Below, in pieces: positions 10,523-20,936 of a DNA stretch of 64,000 bases; the first letter of the stretch is position 1; each line of letters starts with the position of its first letter. The position numbers and the translations under genes are program-made. The DNA is from Vickermania ingenoplastis. Taxonomy: Eukaryota > Euglenozoa > Kinetoplastea > Trypanosomatida > Trypanosomatidae. The stretch spans positions 186,001-250,000 of the forward strand of contig VFSE01000260.1 in NCBI GenBank assembly GCA_010157825.1, in the 5' to 3' direction. The notes below the pieces were generated by a model. That model had not been told where the DNA came from, searched no databases, and worked only from the letters and a program-made list of their open reading frames with translations.

Positions 10523-10694
10523 ATAAACAAAGAATGTCGTACATCCTCCAACTCTCATCAGTAGGCAAATACACAAGAAAAAGTTAGCCCAACTAGCAAA
10601 TGGAAATGCTCCTATTATTCTTTATTGTTGTTGTTAGAGATAAATCAGAAGTACTGTTTCGTGAACTTTCCAGAAGCTGATGAGGCGAAGATGC

Positions 10695-11132
10695 TTATAG
10701 AAGGCCGATCTTGCTGGCGGTGTCCAGAGCGTCGTTGGCAGCAGAGAGGCGGATGTACGCCTTCTTGAGGCCGTCGGGGCGAATGAGGGTGTTGACCTTC
10801 ACGGCCTTGACGTTGTAGAGCTTACGGATCGCCTTCTTGATCTCAGTCTTGTTCGCATAAGAGTCCACAATGAAGGTGAGGGTGTTGTTATCCTCGATCT
10901 TCTTCATGGCCTTATCGGTGATAAGGGGGTAGCGAATGATGGAGAAGGAGTCGCTGGTGTTCTGGATAGCCTTCACGTTGTTGCTGGGCTTCACCAGTGC
11001 AGGCTTGCGGTAAGTGTGAGGGCGACGGAACTGAGGGCGAGTGTAGGCCTTGCGGGAAGTCACCTTCACCACCTTCGTCGTCTTGACCTCCTTCTTCGCG
11101 GCCGGGGCCTTCGCAGCAGTCTTAGCGGGCAT
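10695..11132 (-). CDS. RPL23A: 60S ribosomal protein L23a (uL23), copy 2
   Basis: It encodes the same 145 residues as the copy at 9997-10434. By eye the DNA matches from ATG to stop, and the match ends right at the start and stop codons: upstream and downstream sequences are unrelated. The frame stays open to 11234, but the AG acceptor at 11150-11151 lies inside that extension, so MPAKTAAK is the true start. Duplicated ribosomal-protein genes are common in trypanosomatids, where dosage replaces promoter strength. The separate untranslated regions could allow stage-specific control, which is inference. Confidence 0.97.
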   Translation of the reverse strand: MPAKTAAKAPAAKKEVKTTKVVKVTSRKAYTRPQFRRPHTYRKPALVKPSNNVKAIQNTSDSFSIIRYPLITDKAMKKIEDNNTLTFIVDSYANKTEIKKAIRKLYNVKAVKVNTLIRPDGLKKAYIRLSAANDALDTASKIGLL

Positions 11133-11500
11133 TCTTCTTGCGAAAATTTCTAACGAAGATAAAATAATGAGTATGAATGAAAGGATGAGCATCACAAAAA
11201 TAAGAATAGAGCAAATAGTTTCTACAACGCGCATGTCAAAGCTGATATCTTCTTTATTATTTTGTTTTATGTCCAGCTGTTATCTTGAATAATTTACCCA
11301 CACAAAAAAAAAAATGTTGTTGCTCCACTTCATGGTAAGTATCGGTAGCTTTTTACTGTTTGATTCGATGTGAGAAAAGTAGTCAAAGAAGTTAAGTCCT
11401 CACAAAGATGTCTAGTTCTAGCGGCAGCATAAATAAAAAATAGTATCTAGCTTCTATAACTGTGAGTTTCGAAGAAATTTCTTTTACTTCATCTAGCCAC
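11133..11500. other. Intergenic region between dUTPase and L23a copy 2
   Basis: AT-rich, with no gene seen beyond the acceptor described for L23a copy 2. An A-run lies at 11304-11314. The 3' end of the dUTPase transcript should not reach here; this is the L23a leader and the region just 3' of the dUTPase stop side (left part). Confidence 0.5.
11150..11186 (-). promoter_or_regulatory. Predicted spliced-leader acceptor of L23a copy 2
   Basis: A T/C-rich stretch on the minus strand (complement of about 11153-11186) ends in CGTTAG with AG at 11151-11150. That leaves a leader of about 17 bases before the ATG at 11132. The tract differs in sequence from that of copy 1. Confidence 0.6.
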
Positions 11501-12250
11501 TTAATCGAGCCAATGTGACGTCTTCTTGCGGTCCTGTGCAGGAACATTAAAAGCCTCATAAACGTTTTCAATTATTTCATCCCATACGATCCGGAATTTT
11601 TCAGGATCCACTGATTTTTCGATATCCACATGTTTGATACAATCGTGCAAAAGAGCATTATCTTCTACCCCCTTTTGCACCTTTATGTAAGAACCTGCTT
11701 TGTAGCCGTTCAGCTGACGAATGTTGTTCAGTGTGTGTTTGGCGACGTAGAATGCGACAAGGTTCAACCCCAAATCCGCTGCTGCCACAAACAATCCTTC
11801 TGTTATCAAGTCGAACTTATACGCCTGAGCAAGCTGAATAATGTTGCGCATTGTTGCAACAGCGTTGGCGGTGGATGTCATAGGCAAAAACAGAAAATCT
11901 TGAAAAACGTCCTGTGGAGTTTCAGAAGGACAAATAAGGTTAATCGATTTATTTGGGTCAGACGGTGGATAATTCTTTGACTGCATTCCTCCTGAGAGCG
12001 AAAAATGGAAGATGTCCACAATTTCAACTTTAACATTTGGAATGTCAGGTGGAGCATTGATATTTTTCCACCATTTCCATGGGTAAGAATCGATGAGCTC
12101 TGCACTCTCCATAGTAATGGCCAACACCCAGTCATCCAGTTTTCTCACTTTCTGCCAATCTTCATCAATACGATTGTTAAGTCCATTTTGAAACTTTTTT
12201 AAAGCATCGCTCACCACAGGCGAAAGTTCACTCAAGCGTCCTCGTTTCAT
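11501..12250 (-). CDS. DUT: Deoxyuridine triphosphatase (all-alpha dimeric dUTPase)
   Basis: A 249-residue protein from ATG 12250 (MKRGRLSELSPVV). It is of the kinetoplastid all-alpha NTP-pyrophosphatase type, not the common trimeric dUTPase. The metal-binding pattern ExxE...ExxD is intact: Glu48 and Glu51 in TMESAELIDSYPWKWWK, then Glu76 and Asp79 in KVEIVDIFHF. The enzyme splits dUTP (and dUDP) to dUMP, keeping uracil out of DNA and feeding dTMP synthesis. The frame runs on upstream to 12382, but a T-tract and GCAG acceptor at 12260-12261 fix the start, leaving a leader of about 9 bases. Coding GC is clearly lower than that of most neighbours. The tRNA-Asn and retroelement zone lies just upstream. 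Confidence 0.95.
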   Translation of the reverse strand: MKRGRLSELSPVVSDALKKFQNGLNNRIDEDWQKVRKLDDWVLAITMESAELIDSYPWKWWKNINAPPDIPNVKVEIVDIFHFSLSGGMQSKNYPPSDPNKSINLICPSETPQDVFQDFLFLPMTSTANAVATMRNIIQLAQAYKFDLITEGLFVAAADLGLNLVAFYVAKHTLNNIRQLNGYKAGSYIKVQKGVEDNALLHDCIKHVDIEKSVDPEKFRIVWDEIIENVYEAFNVPAQDRKKTSHWLD

Positions 12251-12259
12251 CAGAAATTC

Positions 12260-12291
12260 CTGCAAAAAAAAAAACGAGGAAGGAAGAAAGG
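12260..12291 (-). promoter_or_regulatory. Predicted spliced-leader acceptor of dUTPase
   Basis: On the minus strand a T/C tract with an 11-T run (complement of about 12264-12291) is followed at once by GCAG, AG at 12261-12260. It is one of the cleanest acceptors in the window and excludes the upstream in-frame methionines. Confidence 0.7.
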
Positions 12292-12671
12292 AAGTAAGAG
12301 AGCTATCTAAACCAAAATAAAGCAGAAAGCAGCATGAAAAGAAAGAATAACAAAGAACAGTCCCTGTAGACCAGAAGGACAAAGTCTCACAATCTTCTTT
12401 AAAGAGAAATTCTCGTATTTACCTCCCTTTGAATTTAAGCAGGATGTTAGTAATAGTGTGTGTTGAAAAAAAGAAGAAGTTCAAGTTTAAGAGTAGAGTA
12501 CAGATTCACCAAAAATTAAAAAAAAAATGGGGAAATAGTTTGGCTTGTGTGAGTCAAGCCTTGGATAGGCACTAAGATCTTAACTCCTTCAAAAAAAAAA
12601 AATGAGAACTCAAAAAAATCTCTAGGTGTTTTTGTTTGTTTTTTTTTTTTTTTTTTTCACGATTGTGAAAA

Positions 12672-12711
<40 letters not shown>

Positions 12712-13876
12712 TAACACGGTACCGATTATTATGATTTCCTTCTTCTTTAATAAATGTAATAAGTTTTTGTTTTATTATTATTACTACTACTAAATGGTGA
12801 TGTTTTCTTATGCACGTTTGGAGCAGAAGCTGGGTGTGAAGTCACTAAACTAGATCTGTCTTTTTTTTGGAATTTTTACCTCTTAAAGGAGAACGCAAAG
12901 TTTTTAAAAATAAAGTTGTCTTTTAAACCATAAGCATAACGAGAAATAATATGAGCTAGTAGTGTATCACAATTTACTGTTATTAATGTTGATATTAATA
13001 GCAGTAGTGTTTTGTTATTATTATTTTAATTATTTTATTATCAATCTTTGTTATTATTATTATTATTATTTGTAGTTGTTGTTGTAATTGTTGTTATTAG
13101 TATTAAAACAAAAATATAAAACGATTTTTTTTATTAAAAAAAAAAGAAGAAGGCATCTTCAATGAGAATAAAAATATTCACTATTCAACATAGTGATAGA
13201 GAACACGTCGTAATAATAAAGTTTATTCGAAGCAGAGATTGGTCAAGTACAGCTGATTCTTTTGTGCATTTATAACTCTTTTGTATCAATGTAGTCATGG
13301 CCAGTTTAAGGGAGGCGTAACAAACACTACAATGTTCACACTAAATGAAATTTATAATCAGCATCATTTCGAAGGCTAAAGTTAATAGTTAGAGAAGAGA
13401 ACTGATTTTGAAACATTGTTGATGCTAGCAGGAGGGTAATACCTTTGTAAAGTTTATTATAAACGTTTGTTTATAAAAACATGCATGCATAAATATTTGC
13501 ACATGGTTGCCCTTACAGAAGGTAAAAAAAAAAAAAAATCGTATTAGTGTTGTATGTGTTTGTTATAGTGGGGCAGAATAACGTGAAGTGTATAAGGTTT
13601 AGGCTGAATAAAGCCCATAATAACTTTTCTAATCATTTGTGAGTGCTTTCAATTTTGTTTCAATTTTGTCGATGTATTGAGCATCCGTTTCACTAACAGG
13701 AAAATGATTATTATTGTTCCTTAACACTTCTTTTTATAAGTTCCTATTCTGTTTAGGAGTAATCTTTTTAGAATTAACCATTACAGTGGTAATATTACGG
13801 GCAAGAAAAATATTGCCATGTTCAAATTTCGATATATAATTAATTATTTATTTATTATTCCAAATAATATTATTAC

Positions 13877-13911
<35 letters not shown>

Positions 13912-14160
13912 GTTAAGTTACAAATACAAGCAAATTAATTATTCATATTGATCCTATATTGTCGAAATAGATCACAAGGTGCTAATCCCCTGGCGCACAC
14001 AAAAAAAAAAAGCAAGCAGAAAGAAAAACAGGAAAAATCGAAAGCCAGGAAAAGAAAAAACAAATGCTGCCGATGAGCTCCTGGGAGCGCCAATTTTTGG
14101 CACATTACTTTGACACATTTCATTTTTGACACATTGCTTTTTTTTTAGCATGTTTATCAA
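12292..14160. other. AT-rich gene-free boundary zone
   Basis: No gene seen. The stretch is dominated by A/T homopolymers and trinucleotide repeats, including AAT units at about 12674-12711, TTA units near 13015-13075, and ATT units at about 13872-13912. It joins dUTPase to the GC-rich block with the tRNA and retroelement. Together with the tRNA it may mark a boundary between two leftward transcription units. Confidence 0.6.
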
Positions 14161-14746
14161 TGAGGCGCCCAACCGGACATGCAAATTGGGGGTGAAATGG
14201 GCATGCGAAAGCGAAAAGCCAACAGACCGGGCGCGGAGGGAGCGAGGTTTTTTGAATTACTTATTCCAATAGGAACGGCACTTTAAAAAAGCACTAAAAA
14301 AAAAACATCTTATTTTAAAGAGGAAGAAGCCGGTTGAAACGGGAAACACCTAGATCCCCAGGAACGGTGAATGCCACTCCCGGCTCGCGAAGCCCTCCCT
14401 GGGGTTTAAAAAGCCACACAAACACCCACAAGCCCCTTCCCCCCGGCCTTTCTTTTTCGGGAAAACGATGGGGAAGGGAAGGGGAAAACACCGGGAGCGC
14501 GCCCCCCCTTCCCCGCCCCCGGAAAAGCCGCGCCGGCTCCAAAAAAACAACCAATCGACACCCCCCTCCCCCCAAAAAAAGAAAAGAAAGCAGCGCGATT
14601 TTTTACGCGGTTGGAAAAAACAGCTGAAAGAAGCCGCCATATTAGAAACTTTTTTTTTTTTGCATGCGGCGCCACTTGGTTTGCCTAGGGCCGCGCGCGG
14701 GAAAAAATTACAGGCAGCAACCAAACCCGTGTTTTTTAGCACACAG
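14161..14746. other. GC-rich non-coding block next to the tRNA
   Basis: Composition switches abruptly from AT-rich to GC-rich with long C and A runs. Overlapping open frames on both strands are made of Pro, Arg, Gly and Lys runs and look like chance frames. I recognise no gene. It could be further decayed mobile-element sequence, but I see no coding match. Confidence 0.4.
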
Positions 14747-14751
14747 AAAAA
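14747..14751 (-). terminator. RNA polymerase III terminator of tRNA-Asn
   Basis: A run of five T on the minus strand begins within two bases of the tRNA 3' end, the usual Pol III stop signal. Confidence 0.75.
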
Positions 14752-14752
14752 G

Positions 14753-14825
14753 CTCCTCCCGTTGGATTCGAACCAACGACCTGTAGGTTAACAGCCTAAC
14801 GCGCTGCCGACTGCGCCAGGGAGGA
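14753..14825 (-). tRNA. tRNA-Asn (anticodon GTT)
   Basis: The 73-base minus-strand sequence folds as a full cloverleaf. The acceptor stem is TCCTCCC with GGGAGGA and discriminator G. The D arm pairs GCGC with GCGC. The anticodon loop is CTGTTAA with GTT at positions 34-36. The T arm is GTTGG-TTCGAAT-CCAAC. No intron is present, and CCA is not encoded, as normal for eukaryotes. The internal A and B boxes are intact (B box GGTTCGAATCC). The outermost anticodon-stem pair, 27-43, is a T/C mismatch. In trypanosomatids tRNA genes often sit at transcription-unit borders and next to insertion sites, which fits here. Confidence 0.95.
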
Positions 14826-14999
14826 CACGGCGTAGAAAATTAACAACGCGTGGAGGGAGCTTGCCGATTCACAAGCGCGCATACGTTCGCTCACAAGTCG
14901 GTGATCTCCAAAAAGAAGACCGTGGGGGCGGGGCCGCATCCCGACACCATCATGCCGCGCTAGAAAGCCCTACGCGCGCCAATGATGCGAAAGGCGACC

Positions 15000-17110
15000 G
15001 AACCAGCGGAAGCGGGTGGGGGGCGGGATGAGCACCACGAGATCTTTAAGACGAGCCCCAATTTCTTTAGAGGAACCAGCCCAGGGCCGGCATATTCATG
15101 ACCAAAGCAGCCGCTGTCAGCCCCCGACGGAAGCCGAAAGCGATGCCTGCGAGCATCTTGGCCAGAACATAGCAGCGGCGACGATCCGATGCGACCGGAT
15201 GGATGCGAAGGCGAGGGGCTGACGCCCAGCAACAGTGGACAACAAGCCGTCGTCGATGGCAGGAGCCCTACTCTACACGACGGAATCTCGCGTCGCCCAC
15301 CCCAACGAGTTTCCCGAGCGGAACACGGCGAAGAAGACGAAAGAGGGGATGATGAGGGAGGCTTCGCCTGAAGCACACCACTCTCCTCGATATGAACGCC
15401 GTTCTTTGCATGGAAACGGCGCGTTCCGCCACTAAGGATTTCCTACTCGGAGTGCAGAAGTATTTCGATCCGCAGACGTATGAAGGGTTTTGGACGTCGA
15501 GGACGATACAGCCAGCGCAGCTCTCCCGAGAGGATATCCAGCAAGCGGTAGAGATAGGGAAGTTTGAAGCGATCGGCGCTGATACGCTGGGCGAGAACAA
15601 ACTCCCCTGGGGATACCACGGTGTGAACGTGTTCGCGGTGCCAGAGATGAAGGGCAGGCGTCGGCTCATCACCGAGCCTCACCTCAACACGGCTATCCGG
15701 ACCAGCGACGTACCCAACGTCACGTACCCGACACGCTTGGGCAGAAGGCAGTCACTGCGGCAGTGCAAGTACATGCTGCAGATCGACTTCGAAGCCTTCT
15801 ATGACGCGATCCCGATACCAGGAGAGATGAGGAACAAGTTTGTCTTTCGGAAGGGGAAGGTCTTTTTTTCGTCCAAAGACGTTGCCGACAGGGGAGAGAT
15901 GGAGCGTGGCAGTGGGCCAGGCTGTGGCGTGGTCTATCGTGGACGTAGAGACAGAGGTGACCATCCACACCCTGATCGACAACGTCCTTGTAGCAGCGAA
16001 GGAAGGGCAGGAGGCCGATTTCGTGCGCACAGTGAGAAAGATACTGGGGCGCATGAGAGAGGCCAATCTCCTGACGTCCCCGAACCGTGACGAGCTGATG
16101 GCGATGTGCGACGAGGCGCTTCTAACGGAAGCAGAAAAGGCCGTAACTTTCCTCGGGGAGGAGTACGCGTGGTTTGAGGGAGAGAGGTGGATACGCAACT
16201 CCATCAAAACCGTAGCAAAGTTAGGCCTAGCACTACAGGCAGAGAGATTCAGCTGCTGATCATTCGTATCTCTAGTCTCACTAGAGCTGTATGCTCTGCA
16301 CACCACTCGCCTGAACCCAGCGGGGGCGTTCCAGCTACTGCGTGCGTATCGCGGAGTATACAGAAAAGTAACTGAGGGAGTCGATTGGGACTCCGAGCTC
16401 CCGTACCTCGACGCCAGGGTGCACGCCAAGATGGTAGCACTCGGGGAAGCGCTTTGAACGACTGGTGGCGCATCGCCGACGAGAGGCACCCCACGTACGA
16501 TGAAAATTACTATGACGTCATTATGTTCACCGACGCATCGTATGCGGGATGGAGTGCTATCGCGCGAAACAGAGCAGAGGGAACCGTGACCACCTACCAG
16601 CGAAGGTGGGGGCGTGAGTTTTTCAGCCGGGATACACCGGTATCGAGGTCACCTTCTTCTTCCAGATCAGCGGTCCATCCAATCTGGCTGATACACTATC
16701 ACGTGTCTTGGGGGTGAATCTATACCGAGGATGTCGCGCCACCAGCCCCACAACTTCGGGGTCATAACGCAGCACATGGACGAAGCCGAAAAGATGTCTG
16801 TCCTTGTGCGGGAGAGATCGCAGACCGCACAGATGGTAGGAATTTGGGTAGTTAAATTCAGAATGGATCAGGGTGTACTCTACTGTCCTCAGGGTACTTG
16901 CTTCGTGACTGCGGCCTTCTTTTGCAATTCGTCCTAAGAAAAGGGCCCTCTGCGCAGGTTGTGGAAGAAAATAGCGGGGCATATGTGGCGCAGGTGGAAA
17001 CGGAAATAATGGAACAAATGGGGAAACATATAGGGCAGTCTAGTTGGAGGTTTAACATCCGGTCGACTGTGTTGGTATAGCATATAGGGCTGCCCGGCAA
17101 ACGAGAGAGA
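15000..17110 (+). mobile_element. Fossil DIRS-like retroelement (VIPER/TATE family), truncated copy
   Basis: The parts visible in order on the plus strand are a reverse-transcriptase region (about 15.4-16.2 kb; short motifs QIDFEAFYD and RWSVAVGQAVAW), then a linker and RNase H region (about 16.3-16.7 kb; FTDASYAGW and NLADTLSR). These are typical of the tyrosine-recombinase retroelements of trypanosomatids. A tyrosine-recombinase gene was not found, so the copy is incomplete. It is broken, with several disruptions (at least three). Protein similarity is still easy to see, which suggests a moderately old rather than ancient insertion. Ends are uncertain; I see no clean terminal repeats. It lies about 175 bases beyond the tRNA-Asn. 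Confidence 0.75.
16790..16990 (+). repeat. Dispersed repeat shared with the strand-switch island
   Basis: The segment holds the strings TGTGCGGGAGAGATCGCAGAC and, about 90 bases on, CCTCAGGGTACTTGCTTCGTG followed by GGGCCCTCTGCGC. Diverged copies in the same order occur in the tandem units at 36,978-37,931. It is probably the 3' non-coding part of the retroelement family. Confidence 0.65.
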
Positions 17111-17589
17111 AACCTCCAGTGTAGGCTTGTGCGGCCCAGTTCGTGCACCTTTTTTGCTCTGTGCACCTTTGTTGCTTCTGAGTATGGTCTTGTCCCTTTT
17201 GTTTCTTTTCTCAGAGGGAATACCTTGCCTTCGCGGCCTTGGTTCATTTCCGTTTCTGGGTTTAGTTTCAGCTGGTTCGTTCTGTTCGTTTCGGTTGCAT
17301 CTCAGTTGATTCGGTTATACTGGAAGGGAGGGAAGATATGGTTGTCGTGGGTGTGCCTTGGTTTCGGTGGACTAAAAAGTTCGTTGCTTGTCCCTATTGT
17401 CCTTTTTTTTTTTTTTTGGGGGGGGGTGGCACCGTTCGTTGATTGCAGTCCTGGAGGTGGTTTCGCTCCTTTCTACTTCTTGCTTCACACCATGATGGTA
17501 GCCCCGTTCGGTGCATATAGGGAGCATTATGTATATGTGCTTGTTACATAAACATGGTTCACATATGTTTGGGGGTGAGGGCTCTTCTT
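17111..17589. other. Probable retroelement-related non-coding sequence
   Basis: T/G-rich plus-strand sequence with a long T-run and G-run at about 17402-17426. Blocks such as TTGCTTCTGAGTATG and GGGTTTAGTTTCAGCTGG have diverged counterparts at 37,970-38,050, in the same order relative to the repeat at 16,790. No gene seen. Confidence 0.45.
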
Positions 17590-18480
17590 GTCTTAGCCTC
17601 GTGACGCTTCTCCTGCGTGGAAGGCCCGGTTCCCGTCCACCGCCCCCCTCACGAGAATAGTTCGTCTGGCGCAGCATTTGGGCGATCCAATTTTGCCATG
17701 AGATCGTCCAGCGCTGCACCACAATCTCCGTGTGTCGGGGCGAGCCTGGGCGATGGCTCCAAGCCATCAATCTCCTGGACTCGTCCTGGGTACACCCCGT
17801 CGCCCAGAGGATCAGGGATGTGAACCCCGCACCGTGCCGCTCCATAGTGGGACCATGCTTTGTCATCTTCTCCTCGAAGGCAGCGTCCATGGCCCCTTTA
17901 CCCGTTCCAGTGGCGCATAACCCTGGGCACGTCACTCTCACGTCGGTCCCGAACACCCAGCCAAGGGTCGTGAGAAGCACATCAATGCTTGCCGCATTCA
18001 ACGCCAAAGCGGAGGGTTCGCTAACCGCGTCTCGTATCCCAGGCTCTGTGCCCAGTGCGCCACGACCTTGGCAATCGCCTCGTGGCGGAGGATTCTCGCT
18101 CTGCCTACCACTCGCCTGAACCCAGCTAGTGCGTTTCGTGTTGCCGCTGCCCAACCCAAGGCAGAACCGAAAAAGAGCAGGTCTTTCAGGCGAACGCAAC
18201 ACAACCATTGCCAAATAGACCATTCCAATGCACCGTCTCGTGCCTCCGTAGAACGGCCGTGCCCATTACAGGACCACAAGGCTAAGAAATAGATAGTTCT
18301 ACGTCTTGCGGTTCCCGCATTGTTGCCCGGTAACGGCAGCGTGGCGCTGTCCCCTAGCGTTGGAGAAGACTCACGGCTGGTGGCGCTATACGTAAGTGTA
18401 AACTCGGCATCCGAACACGGACACCGAAACAAGGAGACCCCATCAGGAGCCTCCCTTGCTGTTTACGAATTCCGAACTCT
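17590..18480 (+). mobile_element. Second, more decayed relative of the same retroelement
   Basis: Around 18,100-18,130 the sequence is nearly the same as the region linking RT and RNase H in the first copy (shared string CCACTCGCCTGAACCCAGC; protein words TTRLNPA). The rest is only faintly similar. It is clearly broken, with many changes, and is older than the copy at 15.0-17.1 kb. A 283-codon minus-strand open frame across it is most likely a chance frame. Confidence 0.5.
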
Positions 18481-19103
18481 CCGGGCACTGGAACCTACGG
18501 AGAAACATAAAATCTATAATGAAAAAAAAAAAAATACAAACACAGCCAAGTAATTTTAGCAAAAGTAGCACAATACATAAAAACTACTTCTGCAACGATA
18601 CTATGGAAATAACAGCTGTTGATGAAGCTAGCTTACTACCTTACTAGTCTGATAGCCGACTCGTCCTTCATTTGCACACGAGCAAATGCTTTTTCAGCCC
18701 AGCTGATGTAAAGCTGTCCACCCAGCGTGCCCCTGTAGGCACGAACTGGCCGCTTACAGCAGTAACAAAGCCAATGTGTTGTGTAGTTCCTTCGGGATGA
18801 GGAACGTCCCTGTATCCGGGTCCACCTTCATCACTACTTCCATTTAGTCAAGAAGTACGATAGTTTCGAGATAAAAGGAAAGGGGAATAACAAGCCCAGT
18901 AATATGGGGGGGGGGGGGTAGATGAGCAAGGGTAAGAGGGGAGCAAAGGAAATGGTGTAGCAGGATCACGGGAAGGCATCAAGCAATCAAGCAGATATTA
19001 GCAGGCGGCAGCCCCACCAAAAAAAACGCGCGCCAACACGCGTACATCCACACAAAAGGAAAGAGAAAGAGGTGCTGAAGCAATTCTTATGGGCTTGACA
19101 AGT
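18481..19103. other. Gene-free stretch between retroelement remains and the LRR gene
   Basis: No gene seen. It contains A-runs near 18,522, a G13 tract at about 18,906-18,918, and purine-rich sequence. It should include the 3' UTR of the LRR gene. Confidence 0.5.
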
Positions 19104-20936
19104 TCAAACCTCCCTGCAGCACAAGGTCCTCTCGTCTTGTCCGGCGGGGTCCGCTGCTCGCAAAAATCGCACGCCCATTTCATCGCGCAGGAACTCCAGG
19201 TCTCGGCGTGTCACCCGCAGCGTCGTCTCTCGCGGCAGCGCATATTCCACGTCGAGCCTCGGAAAGGACTCGGCAGACCGCTGGCGCCGTACGACCGACC
19301 CTATCACAATCTCCATGTCCGCAGGGCTGGGCCGTAGGGTGATGCTGAGGTATCGTAATCCACGGGCCACTTGGTCAAGCAGAAGCGCCACGGCAGATGC
19401 AGGCAGCGCATTGCCCAGCAGCCTCATTACTTCCAATGCCGGCGCTCGGCAGGATCGCAACGACTTGAGAAGGCGAAGAAGCCCCTTGCCGCTCTTGCGC
19501 GCGGCCCACGGCTGCGTGATGTTCGACTCCAGCCCCAAGCGCTTCAGCGGCACAATGTCCAGCTTGTCGAGCGCCTGCGCCAAGTGGCCCAGGGCATCAT
19601 CGCACAGCCCACAGCCCGACAGGTCCAGGTGCTGCAGCGCAGGGAGACACTGGTGGATGCTCATCTTCTGAAATGAGCGCCACAGGCCACTGCCGCTCAG
19701 GCTCAACGACGCTCCGCTGGCAAACGGCAAGGCGGAGACGCGGCGGAGGACGCTGACAGGGAGTTCTTCCCCCGCACGACCCAGTTGCACTGCTTCCCAG
19801 CGGCGTGCGGCGTCGCCTACCACCCGTATCACCCTCTGGGCCCATTCGGCGCACCCACTCCGTGCATCCCTTTCCCCTGGCGGTGGCGCAGCACTGCTGT
19901 TCAGCCGCAGGCAGGCCAGCCGAGAGCACACGACAACCACACGAGCGAGCTCATCGCTACGCCAACTCATCTCGTCGGCACCAGAAAGCGTTATACCCGT
20001 AAGGGCTTGCACCACGCACGGCGGGGCACGCAGGAGGGCAGCAGGCATGTTAGCAGCAGCGGCGCCGTCTACCGCGATCTCGAAGCGCGGCCGGGGCAGG
20101 AAGCGCCGAAGGCCGTTGAAGAACTGGTCCAGCTGCACCTCGCCGACGGTGCACTGCCGCAGCGTCACGAGACGCAGCGACATGGTCTTGCCCACCGCGC
20201 TGCCCAGCTGCTCCCAGCAAGGGCCGCGGTCGAGCTCCTTGATGTGCGCCAGGTGGAGCTGCCCCAGCCGGCGCTGCGCAGAGACAAACCGCGGGAGAGA
20301 GCCGTCCACGAAGAGGCAGTGGTCCAGTTTGAGCTCTCTCAACATATCCGTGCGCTGGGCCGGGACTGGGGAGAGAAGCAGTTCCAGTGGTGCGGCGATG
20401 CGGCGGAGTTCCAGCGCGATGCACGCTGCGCTGTGGAGCGGCCGCTCAAAGTACCGGCGCAGCAGGCGGAGAACGCACTCCCCCGCGTCCGCTCGCTCCA
20501 CCGAAACGGCAATGGATAAGTAGGAGACCTTTCGATGAGCCAGCAGATGCCACAGGGCGTCGCAGGCACGCCGCACGAAGGCGATCGACGTGTAGCGACC
20601 CCAATCGACCTGCACTTGCAGGCCGCCGCCCGCCCAGCACGTCGAAGCGGCCAGGACCGCATCGATATCGAAAGTCTGTGTGCTCAGCGTTAGCTCCATT
20701 CGGCCCGGGGAGAACGTCTGCTCAAAGGTGTCACTGGCTTCTCCGCATCCATTCCGCCGGGTGATGTCCGTGGGGTACGTGAGGGTCGGCAAATGCGCAC
20801 GCAACTGCCGCATCGACACATTCCGGCGCGGATGAGTCGGTTTGGTGCTGTTTGAAGCGCGGCAAGGGCTCGGTCGGGCCAGTAGGGCCCGGCACAGCTC
20901 CCACTTGAACGCGGCATCCTGCGGGGTGTCGTGCAT
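19104..20936 (-). CDS. Leucine-rich-repeat protein, function unknown
   Basis: A 610-residue protein from ATG 20936 (MHDTPQDAAFKWE). Repeats with the LxxLxLxxC/N spacing run through the middle and C-terminal parts, for example LPALQHLDLSGCGLCDDALG, then LKRLGLESN, LEVMRLLGNALP and LRYLSITLRP. They resemble the long ribonuclease-inhibitor-type LRRs that form protein-binding horseshoes. No signal peptide, membrane segment or catalytic domain is visible, so an intracellular binding role is likely. No specific family recognised. It is the first gene upstream of the tRNA and retroelement zone on the minus strand. Downstream stop at 19104 is followed by a purine-rich region. Confidence 0.85.
   Translation of the reverse strand: MHDTPQDAAFKWELCRALLARPSPCRASNSTKPTHPRRNVSMRQLRAHLPTLTYPTDITRRNGCGEASDTFEQTFSPGRMELTLSTQTFDIDAVLAASTCWAGGGLQVQVDWGRYTSIAFVRRACDALWHLLAHRKVSYLSIAVSVERADAGECVLRLLRRYFERPLHSAACIALELRRIAAPLELLLSPVPAQRTDMLRELKLDHCLFVDGSLPRFVSAQRRLGQLHLAHIKELDRGPCWEQLGSAVGKTMSLRLVTLRQCTVGEVQLDQFFNGLRRFLPRPRFEIAVDGAAAANMPAALLRAPPCVVQALTGITLSGADEMSWRSDELARVVVVCSRLACLRLNSSAAPPPGERDARSGCAEWAQRVIRVVGDAARRWEAVQLGRAGEELPVSVLRRVSALPFASGASLSLSGSGLWRSFQKMSIHQCLPALQHLDLSGCGLCDDALGHLAQALDKLDIVPLKRLGLESNITQPWAARKSGKGLLRLLKSLRSCRAPALEVMRLLGNALPASAVALLLDQVARGLRYLSITLRPSPADMEIVIGSVVRRQRSAESFPRLDVEYALPRETTLRVTRRDLEFLRDEMGVRFLRAADPAGQDERTLCCREV

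Noticed and set aside
10435-10551. Hydrophobic N-terminal extension (signal-like) on L23a copy 1
   Set aside because: It is the translation of the trans-splicing pyrimidine tract; the second copy has a different extension and both share the start MPAKTAAK.
14826-14999. Possible U-snRNA or 7SL gene divergent from the tRNA
   Set aside because: In kinetoplastids such RNAs often have a divergent tRNA about 100 bases away, but I found no U6, U3 or 7SL sequence here.
17372-18223. Minus-strand open frame of 283 codons across the second retroelement remnant
   Set aside because: The opposite strand carries the similarity to the better-kept element copy, so this frame is most likely a chance antisense frame in GC-rich DNA.
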